From positions 310,001 through 374,000 of the forward strand of contig CBDHFX010000002.1 in NCBI GenBank assembly GCA_965262845.1: a DNA stretch of 64,000 nucleotides. Reading direction: 5' to 3'. Made by a program: the position numbers and the translations under genes. The DNA is from ECT2AJA-044 sp965262845 (lineage in GTDB: Bacteria; Bacteroidota; Bacteroidia; Flavobacteriales; ECT2AJA-044). Under the pieces are notes generated by a model. It made no database searches. It was not told where the DNA came from and saw only the letters and a list, made by a program, of their open reading frames with translations. Positions within the stretch are counted from its first letter, which is position 1. Every line of letters begins with the position of its first letter. Positions 27,747-37,039 of this stretch are shown one piece after another.

Positions 27747-28759
27747 TCTTCATAGCAACGGCCCTGGGGCTCGGAGGCTGTCAAAACAAGGAAGTTGGTC
27801 CACAGAGCCCCGTGAATAATGGCCAGGGCATCTTTGCCTACCATGACGGCATCCTTATTGGGAATGAGGGTACCTTCCAGTTTGGGAATGCATCAGTCGG
27901 GTATTTCCAGCCCGAAAATCAGCTCTCGGCCGACCAGGTTTTTGAGCAGGTCAACGGGCTTCCTCTGGGCGATGTGCTCCAGTCCATGTATTTTCATGAA
28001 AACGATCTCTACCTGGTCGTGAACAACTCGGCCCGCATTGCTGTGGTGGATCCGGCCACGATGCGCCTGCGGCGCGATTTCCACGGACTGGGATCGCCCC
28101 GCTACGTCGTTCGGCGCGACAACCGGCTGTTCGTAACGCAGCTGTTTGATCCCAGGTTGTGGGTGCTTGATGCTGAAAGCGGAGCAGTACTCAATAAATG
28201 GGATACGCCCGGCTGGACCGAACGCATGGTGATGAGCGACACCTTACTGTGGGTTGAAGACCTCACAAACGGATCTTTGCTGGGATACGACCTGTACGGC
28301 GATAGCCTGGCCGTGCAGATCAGCCTGCCAGGGGCAGTGAGCGATTTACTTCCGGCCGCAGGCCGGTTGTACGCCCTCACACATGCAGGCATTGGTTCAG
28401 ACCTTGTTGAGATGGATCCTTCCAGCGGTTTTATTATGCGCACGGCAGACCTGGGAGCCCTGGATGCGGCCTACCTGAACTATGTGGAAGAAGAAGATGC
28501 ATTTTATTTCTGGTCGGCCGGTGGGATCTACAGATTCCGACGCAGCGAATGGACCTTGCAGCCGACACCGCTTACAGAAACCGGAACGGCAAACGTGGGC
28601 GGACTGTACCGCGATCCGGATCGGGGCGATTGGTACTACACCGATGTGCTTGATTTCGCCACGCGCGGCTGGCTGCACTGGCTCGATCCGAATTTTGTAC
28701 CCCTTGACACTTTTCGAACCGGGTTTATTCCCCGTATTGTGGTGCGCCCGACCGAATAA
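27725..28759 (+). CDS. BtuG-like cobalamin-binding beta-propeller lipoprotein
   Basis: 344 residues from ATG 27725, overlapping the receptor gene by 22 bp. Lipobox GLGGC, then YncE-type beta-propeller blades (NSARIAVVDPATMRLRRDF; DPRLWVLDAESGAVLNKWDT; ALTHAGIGSDLVEMDPSSG). In Bacteroides BtuG is a surface beta-propeller lipoprotein capping BtuB and binding B12 very tightly. Third gene of the riboswitch operon. Identification rests on fold pattern plus context. Confidence 0.8.
   Translation: MVFFKRLIFIATALGLGGCQNKEVGPQSPVNNGQGIFAYHDGILIGNEGTFQFGNASVGYFQPENQLSADQVFEQVNGLPLGDVLQSMYFHENDLYLVVNNSARIAVVDPATMRLRRDFHGLGSPRYVVRRDNRLFVTQLFDPRLWVLDAESGAVLNKWDTPGWTERMVMSDTLLWVEDLTNGSLLGYDLYGDSLAVQISLPGAVSDLLPAAGRLYALTHAGIGSDLVEMDPSSGFIMRTADLGALDAAYLNYVEEEDAFYFWSAGGIYRFRRSEWTLQPTPLTETGTANVGGLYRDPDRGDWYYTDVLDFATRGWLHWLDPNFVPLDTFRTGFIPRIVVRPTE
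28353..28365 (-). repeat. dispersed GATGG hairpin in BtuG-like gene
   Basis: Minus strand CGGCC-TGC-GGCCG then GAAGT; the gene reads PAAGR. Confidence 0.55.
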
Positions 28760-28804
28760 ATGGCAAAGGACCAGCATAGGTGTCGGACAAGGGCGGGTAA
28801 ACAT

Positions 28805-28812
28805 TAACTTTG
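28805..28812 (+). promoter_or_regulatory. -7 element upstream of TonB receptor/DUF4249 operon
   Basis: TAACTTTG fits TAnnTTTG, about 156 nt before the ATG at 28969. The long leader (about 28820-28968) contains only a 16-codon open frame at 28831, and I see no known RNA element in it. Confidence 0.45.
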
Positions 28813-28968
28813 CAGCTTGCAAAAAGGAAACATGAGATCAGGTGGTGGCGACTGCAGCAGTCGTCAACTTTTCCGTTGGTAAGGCCGTTTCACTCATGAT
28901 CTCAGATGCCAAGGTTTACTGTAAAGGGAACATCCGGTTTTCTATCATAAGACGATCTCATTACTAAT

Positions 28969-31290
28969 ATGAAACATCTCCTGACTGCCTTTGGGGTGCT
29001 GTGCTGCCTGCTTGGGCCCTGGGCTGCTGCTCAGAACCACACCATCAACGGCCTGGTTACTGATGGCTACAGTGGAGAAGCCATGATCGGTGCTTCGGTA
29101 TACCATCCCGCCGGTCGGCAGGGCACCACCACCAATACCTATGGATTTTATAGTCTGACCCTACCCGGGGGGACTTATGAGCTCGTCTTTTCCTTTGTGG
29201 GATATGAGCCCTACAATGTAAAAATAGATCTCACAAAAGATGTGAAGCTGGACGTGTCGCTCAAGAGGCTGGTGCTGAAGGAAGTTGAGGTGGTGGAAAG
29301 ACGGGGGAGCGGGATCCGGGAATCAACCCAAATGAGCACCATAGACCTGCCTATGGAGGCGGTGAACAAGCTGCCTGTATTCCTGGGTGAACGCGATATT
29401 TTCAAAACCGCTCAATTGCTGCCAGGTATCCAGTCCGGAAATGAGGGTACGAGCGGACTCTTTATCCGGGGAGGCAGCCCCGACCAGAACCTGATCCTGA
29501 TCGATGGAGTGCCCGTTTACAACGCGAATCACCTGTTTGGCTTTTTCAGCGTGTTCAACCCCGATGCCATCAGCAATGTGAGCATCATGAAGGGGGGCTT
29601 TCCAGCCCGATACGGAGGACGCCTGTCGTCGGTGATCGATGTGCGGATGAAGGAAGGAAACATGAAAAAATTCGAAGGCGATCTCAGCGTTGGCATTGTT
29701 GCATCCAAGATTGCGGTGCAGGGTCCGATCAAGGAGGACACCACTTCGTACATGATTTCGGCCCGACGCACCTATATTGATGTATTGGTGTTGCCTTTTT
29801 TACCGGATCCCCAGGGTTATTTCTTTCACGATGTCAATGCAAAGATCAATCACAGGATCAACCGGGAGCACCGGTTCTACGCCAGTGTGTACTTTGGGAA
29901 GGACCGCTTTTATGCACGTGAGAATGATGGAGGAGGCTATTTTTCCAGATCCTGGCTCAAATGGGGAAACCTCACCTCGGCCCTGCGCTGGAACTGGCAA
30001 ATTACAGACCGCCTCTTTTCCAATACAACCTTTACTTACAGCAATTACGCTTTTTCGGTGGGCTTTGAAGAACGTGACCGGACTGCGATGTTTGGAAGTG
30101 ATCGGTATAGCTATGAGTATATTTCCGGCATTCGTGACTGGGCGCTGAAATACGATCTGGACTTTGTTCCCAACCCAAACCACTACTTGCGCACCGGGGT
30201 GAACTTTATCTACCACATATTCAATCCGGGGGTTAACTTGTACGAAGAGCGCTACGGCAACAACTCAAACGATACGGAATGGGGTGGGCAAAAAATTTAC
30301 GCGAACGAGTACTACCTCTATGCAGAAGACGACTGGAAACTGACCGACCGGCTCAAAGCCAATGTGGGTATCCACTATTCGGGCTTTACCACAGAGGGCA
30401 GGTGGTACCAAAGCGTGCAGCCGCGGATTTCTGCACGGTACCTCCTGAGGGATGATCTGGTGCTAAAGGCCAGCTATGTGCAGATGGCCCAGTATATTCA
30501 CTTACTGTCCAATTCGGCCATCGGACTGCCAACCGACCTTTGGTTGCCATCGACCCGAAGGGTTAGTCCCCAGTTCAGCAAACAGGGTGCTGTGGGCCTG
30601 GTTTGGAATTTCAACGACGACCTTGAGATTTCGTTGGAAGGCTACTACAAGGATATGCGGAACGTTATTGAATATAAAAATGGCGCATCTTTTGCCGGAT
30701 TCCAGGGTTGGGAAGAGCAAATTGAGGTCGGCAGGGGAATGGCGTACGGTGTCGAACTCTTTGTTCAGCGGACCTTCGGACGCTTCAGTGGCTGGTTGGG
30801 ATACACCTTGAGCTGGAGCTGGCGGCAGTTCGATAACCTCAATAATAGTGCCCGTTTCCCTTACCGCTACGACCGGCGTCACGATATCAGCTTGGCGGCC
30901 ACCTACGATTTTGATGAACTCAATGACATAGGTATGGTGTGGGTATACGGAACGGGAAATGCTGTTTCCATGCCTATTGCGACCTTCCCCGGGCATTCGG
31001 AAGTCGAAGACTTTTTCGACTTCTTTTCGGGAAGCACACTGTATTTTTACGACGGGCGCAACGGTTATCGAATGCCAGCATACCACCGCCTTGACGTGAG
31101 CTACAATAAGCGGAAATACTATAAAAATGGTGCTTTGAGAACGTTGAGCTTTGGGGCATATAACCTATACAACCGGCAAAACCCCTTTTACCTGTTTTTT
31201 GAAGACAAAAACAGCGACGGCACAAATGAGCTGTACCAACAAAGCCTGTTTCCACTTATACCTTACATTAGCTACAACCTGAAATTCTGA
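28969..31290 (+). CDS. TonB-dependent receptor with carboxypeptidase-like regulatory domain
   Basis: 773 residues. Signal peptide (...GPWAAAQ), N-terminal carboxypeptidase-regulatory-like domain (about 25-105, INGLVTDGYSGEAMIGASV), plug (GIQSGNEGTSGLFIRGGSPDQN; LIDGVPVYNANHLFGFF) and a barrel ending PYISYNLKF. Outer-membrane energy-coupled uptake; the substrate is unknown. Followed 3 nt later by a DUF4249 lipoprotein, a common Bacteroidota pair. Confidence 0.92.
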   Translation: MKHLLTAFGVLCCLLGPWAAAQNHTINGLVTDGYSGEAMIGASVYHPAGRQGTTTNTYGFYSLTLPGGTYELVFSFVGYEPYNVKIDLTKDVKLDVSLKRLVLKEVEVVERRGSGIRESTQMSTIDLPMEAVNKLPVFLGERDIFKTAQLLPGIQSGNEGTSGLFIRGGSPDQNLILIDGVPVYNANHLFGFFSVFNPDAISNVSIMKGGFPARYGGRLSSVIDVRMKEGNMKKFEGDLSVGIVASKIAVQGPIKEDTTSYMISARRTYIDVLVLPFLPDPQGYFFHDVNAKINHRINREHRFYASVYFGKDRFYARENDGGGYFSRSWLKWGNLTSALRWNWQITDRLFSNTTFTYSNYAFSVGFEERDRTAMFGSDRYSYEYISGIRDWALKYDLDFVPNPNHYLRTGVNFIYHIFNPGVNLYEERYGNNSNDTEWGGQKIYANEYYLYAEDDWKLTDRLKANVGIHYSGFTTEGRWYQSVQPRISARYLLRDDLVLKASYVQMAQYIHLLSNSAIGLPTDLWLPSTRRVSPQFSKQGAVGLVWNFNDDLEISLEGYYKDMRNVIEYKNGASFAGFQGWEEQIEVGRGMAYGVELFVQRTFGRFSGWLGYTLSWSWRQFDNLNNSARFPYRYDRRHDISLAATYDFDELNDIGMVWVYGTGNAVSMPIATFPGHSEVEDFFDFFSGSTLYFYDGRNGYRMPAYHRLDVSYNKRKYYKNGALRTLSFGAYNLYNRQNPFYLFFEDKNSDGTNELYQQSLFPLIPYISYNLKF

Positions 31291-31293
31291 GCT

Positions 31294-32172
31294 ATGAAAA
31301 AACTTTTTCTCCTGTTTTCGGTAGCGGCCTTAACGGCCGGATGTGAAAAACAGATCACCTTCAGTGGCGAGGATGCGCGCACGCGGATCGTACTGCATTC
31401 CTTCCTGTCCCCTGACGACACTACCATCGTTGCCACCTTATCGGAGAGCAGGAGCATACTGGAATCAAATGATGAGTATCCGCCCGTGCGGGGCGCAGAT
31501 GTGCGCTTGTTTAAGAACGGACAGTTTGCCGGCACCCTGCAGGAAAACACAGTTGAAAAAAACGGGGAATATTACTTTTTTGAGGAAGTGGAGCCCGGGG
31601 TGCGTTATGCCTTTGAAGTGAGCCATCCAACCCTGGAAGCCGTGGGATCCTCTACGCAGGTGCCGGCCACGGCACCAAATTTCAGTGCCGAACTTATCGA
31701 TACCCAGGGCGATGAATTGATCCTGGAAGTACAGGTTCAGGATCAGCCGGGCGATCAAAAGTTTATTATGCTCCTCTTTGAGGAGGGCTTCTCTCAGAAC
31801 TATCCACTCTCCTATTCCTCCTCCAATCCGTTCCTAAAAACGCCTTATGAAGATACAGGTCCGGGAGCTTCCTCCGATAGCACATATTTCATTGACGGAG
31901 AGGCGTTCTTTACGGACAACCATTTCAAAAATGGAGTGTATACCTTTCGGGTAAGCTTTTCGCTGCTTGATCTTCCATGGTTGCCACAGCAACTCATAGT
32001 CCACATGAAGCATGTTTCACATGATTACTATTTGTACCGGTTCGGCAGCCAGCTGCAACTGTGGAACCAAGGTGACCCCTTTGCCCAGCCTGTTCCGGTG
32101 CACAACAATGTCAGCAACGGCATCGGCTGTGTGGGAAGCTTTTTCCCGAACGAAGTGAAGGTTGATCTTTAA
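31294..32172 (+). CDS. DUF4249 family lipoprotein
   Basis: 292 residues with lipobox LTAGC. The segments RIVLHSFLSPDDTTIVATLSES, GADVRLFKNG and VHMKHVSHDYYLYRF are typical of DUF4249. These lipoproteins are encoded next to TonB receptors and may act as the receptor's surface partner; the molecular function is unknown. Ends before a long inverted repeat separating it from the convergent serine palmitoyltransferase gene. Confidence 0.88.
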   Translation: MKKLFLLFSVAALTAGCEKQITFSGEDARTRIVLHSFLSPDDTTIVATLSESRSILESNDEYPPVRGADVRLFKNGQFAGTLQENTVEKNGEYYFFEEVEPGVRYAFEVSHPTLEAVGSSTQVPATAPNFSAELIDTQGDELILEVQVQDQPGDQKFIMLLFEEGFSQNYPLSYSSSNPFLKTPYEDTGPGASSDSTYFIDGEAFFTDNHFKNGVYTFRVSFSLLDLPWLPQQLIVHMKHVSHDYYLYRFGSQLQLWNQGDPFAQPVPVHNNVSNGIGCVGSFFPNEVKVDL

Positions 32173-32186
32173 GGAAAAGCAACCAC

Positions 32187-32248
32187 GGCCTTTATTTTTC
32201 TGTCCGGTTTTTAACCTGCCACACAGGTCTGACAGCTAAAATAAAGCC
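32187..32248. terminator. long inverted repeat between convergent genes (bidirectional terminator candidate)
   Basis: GGCCTTTATTTT (32187-32198) faces AAAATAAAGCC (32238-32248) with one bulge, and inside it CTGTC faces GACAG. T/A-rich outer arms suit termination in both directions between the DUF4249 and serine palmitoyltransferase genes. Confidence 0.55.
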
Positions 32249-32256
32249 TTCTGGCA

Positions 32257-33507
32257 TTACGACTGGGTCGTAACGATCTTCTCACTAAAATAGGCCCCCT
32301 TATCGAGCCTTGTCTTGATCTTGCTAAAGCAGTCAATAGTGTACTCCACGTCCTGAATGGTGTGAACGGCGGTCGGGATCAAACGCAGCATGATGACTCC
32401 TTTGGGAACGACCGGATAAAGTACGATAGAGCAGAACAGGTCAAAATTCTCACGCAGGTCAAGTGTTAAATTGGTCGCTTCCGTCACGGCACCGTTCAGG
32501 AAAACAGGTGTTACGGGTGAGTTGGTTTCGCCGATATTGAATCCGGCTTCCCTGAGTCCGTTTTGCAAGGCACGGGCAATTTTCCACAGATTTTCGCGGT
32601 GACGGGGATCCGTACGGATCATTTCAAGGCGCTTCAGCGCACCTGCTACCAATGGCATCGGCAAACTTTTGGCAAAGACTTGTGAGCGGGCATTGTAGCG
32701 AAGGAAGTCAATTACCTGTTTATCCGCACTGATGAAGGCACCGATCGAGGCAAACGATTTGGCGAATGTACCGAAGTACAGATCGATCTCATTCTGAACA
32801 CCCTGCTCCTCTCCGGTCCCGGCGCCGGTTTTCCCCATTACGCCAATTCCGTGGGCATCATCAACCATCAGGCGGAAGTCGAATTCCTCTTTGAGTTCAG
32901 CGATCTCTTTCAGTTTTCCCTGATCTCCGGCCATACCAAATACCCCTTCGGTGATCACCAAAATGCCTCCACCGGTACGCTGAACCCGTTTTTTAGCCCG
33001 CCTGAGCTGCTTTGCGAGGTTGTTGATGTCGTTGTGCGGATAAACGAAACGACGTCCTATATGCATGCGTAATCCGTCAATGATGCAGGCGTGTGACTCG
33101 CTGTCATAAACGATTACATCATTACGATCCACAATTGCATCAATGGCCGACATAATGCCCTGGTAGCCGTAGTTGAGCAGGATGCTGTCTTCCTTCATCA
33201 CGAAGTCACTCAACTCGCGTTCCAGTTTTTCGTGCAGGCTGGTATTGCCTGACATGATGCGGGCACCCATCGGATAGGCCAGTCCCCATTGCTCTGCTGC
33301 CTGCGCATCAGCCTTGCGCACTTCCGGGTGATTTCCGAGCCCGAGGTAATTGTTCAGGCTCCAAACGAGCTTCTCCTTCCCGTTAAAATGCATACGTGGT
33401 GCCAATTCACCCTCCAGTTTGGGAAAAGTAAAATAACCGTGTGCGTCTTCTGAATACTGCCCGAGTGGGCCCCGGTTGTCCGAGATCTTCTCAAAGATGT
33501 CCTTCAT
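32257..33507 (-). CDS. serine palmitoyltransferase / 2-amino-3-oxo-acid synthase family (PLP)
   Basis: 416 residues from ATG 33507; longer in-frame extensions overlap the divergent VOC gene and are rejected. Alpha-oxoamine synthase fold: SLNNYLGLGNHPEV, YGYQGIMSAI, VDDAHGIGVMG, the PLP-lysine motif FGTFAKSFASIG, and a family-typical RLIPTAVHT near the end. It condenses an amino acid with an acyl-CoA. In Bacteroidota this subfamily starts sphingolipid synthesis (serine + palmitoyl-CoA); KBL or AONS are the alternatives. Confidence 0.85.
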   Translation of the reverse strand: MKDIFEKISDNRGPLGQYSEDAHGYFTFPKLEGELAPRMHFNGKEKLVWSLNNYLGLGNHPEVRKADAQAAEQWGLAYPMGARIMSGNTSLHEKLERELSDFVMKEDSILLNYGYQGIMSAIDAIVDRNDVIVYDSESHACIIDGLRMHIGRRFVYPHNDINNLAKQLRRAKKRVQRTGGGILVITEGVFGMAGDQGKLKEIAELKEEFDFRLMVDDAHGIGVMGKTGAGTGEEQGVQNEIDLYFGTFAKSFASIGAFISADKQVIDFLRYNARSQVFAKSLPMPLVAGALKRLEMIRTDPRHRENLWKIARALQNGLREAGFNIGETNSPVTPVFLNGAVTEATNLTLDLRENFDLFCSIVLYPVVPKGVIMLRLIPTAVHTIQDVEYTIDCFSKIKTRLDKGAYFSEKIVTTQS

Positions 33508-33642
33508 AACCGTGATTTGGTCGATCAAAAAAAGAAAGGCCCCAAAATTGGGGTTCCATGGCAGCGGCGCAAGGGTTGTGCCCTCAAGACTGCGAAGATA
33601 CGAAAATTGGGTAAGTTTACCCCCGGGATCAGATTGTGCAGC

Positions 33643-34692
33643 ATGGTTATCAGTGGCATTCAGCAAATAGGGATCGGGGTTGACAACGTACACGAAGCCT
33701 GGCGCTGGTACCGAAGGTATTTTGGGATGGACATCAAGGTATTTGAGGAAGCTGCCGAGGCTGGGCTCATGCTGCCTTATACGGGTGGAAAACCACATTT
33801 GCGTCATGCCGTTCTGGCCCTGAACCTGCAGGGTGGTGGTGGATTTGAGATCTGGCAGTACACCAGTCGTACCCCGAAACCTGCGAAATTCGACCTGCGC
33901 CTGGGCGATCTCGGACTGCTGATCTGCAAGATCAAGTGCAAGGATATTGCCGCTACACACAAGTGGTATACGGATGAGGGACTGGACCTGCGCACTGGGG
34001 TAACCGAAGATCTGGCCGGTCGTCCGCACTTCTACGTGGCCGATCCCTATGGGAACCTGTTCGAGCTGGTTGAAGGCTACGGATGGTTCAGGAACGAAGG
34101 AAAACACACAGGCGGGGTCTTCGGCGCGGTGATCGGCTCCGGCAATATTGACCGTGCCTTACCGCTCTATCAGGACATCCTGCAGTTTGATGAGATACTC
34201 GCCGATCGGGAAGCTTTTTTCAACGACTGGAAAGGGCTCAGCGGTAGCGAAGAGAACTACCGGCGCGTGCTGCTGGGATCATCCGCCCGCAAGGGCGCGT
34301 TCAGCAAACTGCTGGGGCCGGGTGAATTAGAGCTGATCCAGGCCAGGGATTATCAGGGTAAACGTATCTTCCAGGACCGCTTTTGGGGAGATCCTGGTTA
34401 CATCCATCTGTGCTTTGACATCAGTGGCATGGCAGAACTCAAGGCCAAATGCGAAGCTGCAGGATACCCTTTTACCATAGATAGTGGCGGAAACTTCAAT
34501 ATGGGCGAGGCAGCTGGGCATTTTACCTATATTGAGGATCCGGACAGGACGCTGATCGAATTCGTCGAGACCCACAAAGTGCCCGTTATAAAGAAGATCG
34601 GTTGGTACCTCAACCTCAGGAAACGCCCTGCCGACAAAGCACTACCCAGCTGGTTGATCAGGACCTTTGCCCTCAATCGCGTCAGGAATTGA
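33643..34692 (+). CDS. VOC family protein with two glyoxalase-like domains
   Basis: 349 residues from ATG 33643. Two vicinal-oxygen-chelate halves: residues 1-145 (GIQQIGIGVDNVHEAWRWYRRYFG... HFYVADPYGNLFELVEG) and 160-310 (HFTYIEDPDRTLIEFVETH). His and Glu residues at the usual metal positions are present in both. The reaction is unknown. Divergent from the serine palmitoyltransferase gene with a 135-nt gap that contains small inverted repeats (CCCCAA/TTGGGG at 33540; GGGTAA/TTACCC at 33609). Confidence 0.8.
   Translation: MVISGIQQIGIGVDNVHEAWRWYRRYFGMDIKVFEEAAEAGLMLPYTGGKPHLRHAVLALNLQGGGGFEIWQYTSRTPKPAKFDLRLGDLGLLICKIKCKDIAATHKWYTDEGLDLRTGVTEDLAGRPHFYVADPYGNLFELVEGYGWFRNEGKHTGGVFGAVIGSGNIDRALPLYQDILQFDEILADREAFFNDWKGLSGSEENYRRVLLGSSARKGAFSKLLGPGELELIQARDYQGKRIFQDRFWGDPGYIHLCFDISGMAELKAKCEAAGYPFTIDSGGNFNMGEAAGHFTYIEDPDRTLIEFVETHKVPVIKKIGWYLNLRKRPADKALPSWLIRTFALNRVRN
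34284..34297 (-). repeat. dispersed GATGG hairpin in VOC gene
   Basis: Minus strand CGCCC-TTGC-GGGCG then GATGA; the gene reads SARKGA. Confidence 0.65.
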
Positions 34693-34838
34693 GCGGCGCG
34701 CTGACTGAACCGTTCCCTGCCAGGATCGTGCCACCCACCGCCGGGCATGATACTGCCGGTATCTGTTAAAGTTATGCCAAAATACTATCCTATGGTGAGC
34801 TGGCCACCTACTTTTGCCGTTGTTCTGTAAGTGGATCT

Positions 34839-36287
34839 ATGACAAAAAAGCGACTTCGGGGAATTATTGCCCTCATGAGCATTGCCCTAGGGGGAATCAT
34901 GGGCGTGCAGGTCTATTGGGTGCGAAACGCGGTGCAGGTGAAGGAAGCACAGTTTCGCGACCGGATCAGTACCTTGCTGCACGATTTTAGTGTGGAACTC
35001 GAAAGAGAACAACGTACACTGCGTGTGGCACAGGCCATGAAACCGATCATGCGTGGTGAACACCTTATGATCCGGACCTTCGACAGCACCGACAGAAAAT
35101 CGGGTATCCACGAACGATACATCATTTCGGTGAGTGGGAGCGGAGGGGATACCATGCTCATGAGCGCACGGGATATCGAAGCCGGATATGAGCAGGTGGA
35201 TCAGGTGATGCAGGAGTTTTTTTTTGGGATCACGACCAGCCCTGCAAACCTGAGCACACGGTTCAATGCAGGATCGTTCCGTGACCGCCTGGGCGAGCGC
35301 CTGGCTGCGGACGGACTCAACCTGCCCTTTCAGTTTGCCGTGATTGAAGGTGGTTTCCCCTCCGGATTACACTCCAGACAGTTTGAACCAAAGGATCAGG
35401 AAGTGTATCAGACAGCGCTGTTTGTCAATGACTTATTTAGCCCACGGGCTGATCTGCTCGTAATCTTTCCGGACAAGACAAACTACTACATCCGCTCGCT
35501 GTGGGGCGTAGTGCTCCTGAGCCTGCTGTTCACCGGCATTATCGTTTTCGTGTTCCAGCGAACCATCAGGACTATTAGCAAGCAAAAGCGGCTGAGCGAG
35601 ATCAAATCGGATTTTATCAATAATATGACCCACGAGTTCAAAACCCCGATAGCTACAATTGGGTTGGCACTGGATAGCATCACCGCCAGGAGCATCATTT
35701 GCGATCCGGACAGGGTGCGTCATTTCACGAATATCATCCGGGAGGAGAACATTCGAATGAACCGGCAGGTGGAGTCGGTGCTGCAGGTTTCGCAAATGGA
35801 GCGCCGGGAGATGGAGCTCCGGCTGGAGCGTACCGATATACAGGAACAGCTCGCGATGGTCTGTGAACAAATGCAGCTGCAGTTTTTAGCCCGTGAGGGC
35901 TATATCGAACAGGAATGGAAGGCCAAGCACTATTGTATACGGATCGATGAGGAACGAATGACCCACGTGTGGCTCAATCTGCTCGACAATGCCAACAAGT
36001 ATTCGCCTAAGGCGCCGCGGGTGACCGTGCGTACCTACAACCGCACCAACAGGCTGGTGGTGGAGGTGGAGGATCGCGGCCAGGGGATGACCAGCGGGCA
36101 GCAAAAGCAGATCTTTGATAAGTTTTACCGGGTTACCAATGGCGATATTCACGATGTTAGAGGCCATGGGCTGGGCCTTGCCTATGTGCGGGAAATGGTG
36201 GAGGCACACGGCGGTGAGGTCAGTGTGCGAAGCGAGCTGGGCAGGGGAAGTGTTTTTAGCGTTGAATTACCTTTGGGTGATGAGTAA
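34839..36287 (+). CDS. sensor histidine kinase
   Basis: 482 residues. Membrane helix about 8-26, periplasmic sensor of about 190 residues, second helix about 225-245, HisKA with the phospho-acceptor in MTHEFKTPIATIG, then HATPase_c with NLLDNANKYS (N box), DRGQGM (G1) and GHGLGLAYV (G2). Overlaps the response regulator gene by 8 bp. RprX-like organisation; the signal is unknown. One hairpin copy in frame gives ARE. Confidence 0.93.
   Translation: MTKKRLRGIIALMSIALGGIMGVQVYWVRNAVQVKEAQFRDRISTLLHDFSVELEREQRTLRVAQAMKPIMRGEHLMIRTFDSTDRKSGIHERYIISVSGSGGDTMLMSARDIEAGYEQVDQVMQEFFFGITTSPANLSTRFNAGSFRDRLGERLAADGLNLPFQFAVIEGGFPSGLHSRQFEPKDQEVYQTALFVNDLFSPRADLLVIFPDKTNYYIRSLWGVVLLSLLFTGIIVFVFQRTIRTISKQKRLSEIKSDFINNMTHEFKTPIATIGLALDSITARSIICDPDRVRHFTNIIREENIRMNRQVESVLQVSQMERREMELRLERTDIQEQLAMVCEQMQLQFLAREGYIEQEWKAKHYCIRIDEERMTHVWLNLLDNANKYSPKAPRVTVRTYNRTNRLVVEVEDRGQGMTSGQQKQIFDKFYRVTNGDIHDVRGHGLGLAYVREMVEAHGGEVSVRSELGRGSVFSVELPLGDE
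35888..35901 (-). repeat. dispersed hairpin in histidine kinase gene
   Basis: Minus strand AGCCC-TCAC-GGGCT, stem extendable by T-A; the tail is AAAAA, off consensus. Confidence 0.5.
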
Positions 36288-36972
36288 TACGAGGATCTTA
36301 TTGGTGGAGGACGATCCGAACTTTGCATCGGTGCTGAGCGACTATCTGCGACTGAATGACTATGAAGTGGTGCATGCGGAAGATGGGCATATCGGATGGG
36401 CAAAATTTCGGGACGAGGAATTTGACCTGTGCATTTTTGACATCATGATGCCTAAAAAAGACGGATTTTCCCTGGCGCGGGAAATCCGGGAGCTCAATGA
36501 GGGTCGCACACCTTTTATTTTCTTGACAGCCAGAAACATAAAGGAGGATGTGGTCAGGGGCTTCAGGCTTGGGGCCGATGATTACCTAACCAAGCCCTTT
36601 GATTCCGAAGTGCTGTTACTGAAGATCCGGGCGATCCTGGATCGCAGGAATTCTGCCCCCATTGAGCGTCGGACCGAATACACCTTGGGTGGGTTCACCT
36701 TTCATGCCAAATTGCGTGAATTACGTAACACGGAAAAGATCATCAAGCTGTCTCCTAAGGAAGGACGCCTGCTGGAGATGCTGGTGCAACGTAAGAACCA
36801 GGTTCTGTCGAGGTCCGAAACCCTGAAAACCATTTGGCACGACGATAACTACTTTACTTCGCGCTCTATGGACGTATACATTGCCAAATTGCGGAAATAC
36901 CTGAGATCAGATTCAAAGCTGGAGATCATTAACGTGCATGGGGAGGGGTTCCGACTGGTTGAGGCTTCCTGA
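36280..36972 (+). CDS. OmpR-family response regulator
   Basis: 230 residues from ATG 36280. Receiver domain: LLVEDD acidic pair, phospho-Asp in CIFDIMMPKKDG, FLTAR and the Lys in YLTKPF. C-terminal winged helix (about 130-228) with LSPKEGRLLEMLVQRKNQVLSR region and the RSMDVYIAKLRKYL recognition helix. RprY-like partner of the kinase just upstream. Confidence 0.95.
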   Translation: MSNTRILLVEDDPNFASVLSDYLRLNDYEVVHAEDGHIGWAKFRDEEFDLCIFDIMMPKKDGFSLAREIRELNEGRTPFIFLTARNIKEDVVRGFRLGADDYLTKPFDSEVLLLKIRAILDRRNSAPIERRTEYTLGGFTFHAKLRELRNTEKIIKLSPKEGRLLEMLVQRKNQVLSRSETLKTIWHDDNYFTSRSMDVYIAKLRKYLRSDSKLEIINVHGEGFRLVEAS

Positions 36973-37039
36973 ACTGGCGCGACACGGCCCTTTGTGCAAC
37001 TTCGCACCAGCCAGCGAACTGATAGGGCAGCAATCCTGT

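Noticed and set aside
28760..28968. Second riboswitch before the TonB receptor/DUF4249 operon
   Set aside because: Only a -7 element, a 16-codon frame and weak 8-bp inverted repeats; no known conserved RNA core.
33508..34107. N-terminal extension of the serine palmitoyltransferase gene by 200 codons
   Set aside because: It runs antisense through the VOC gene; the family N-terminus begins at 33507.
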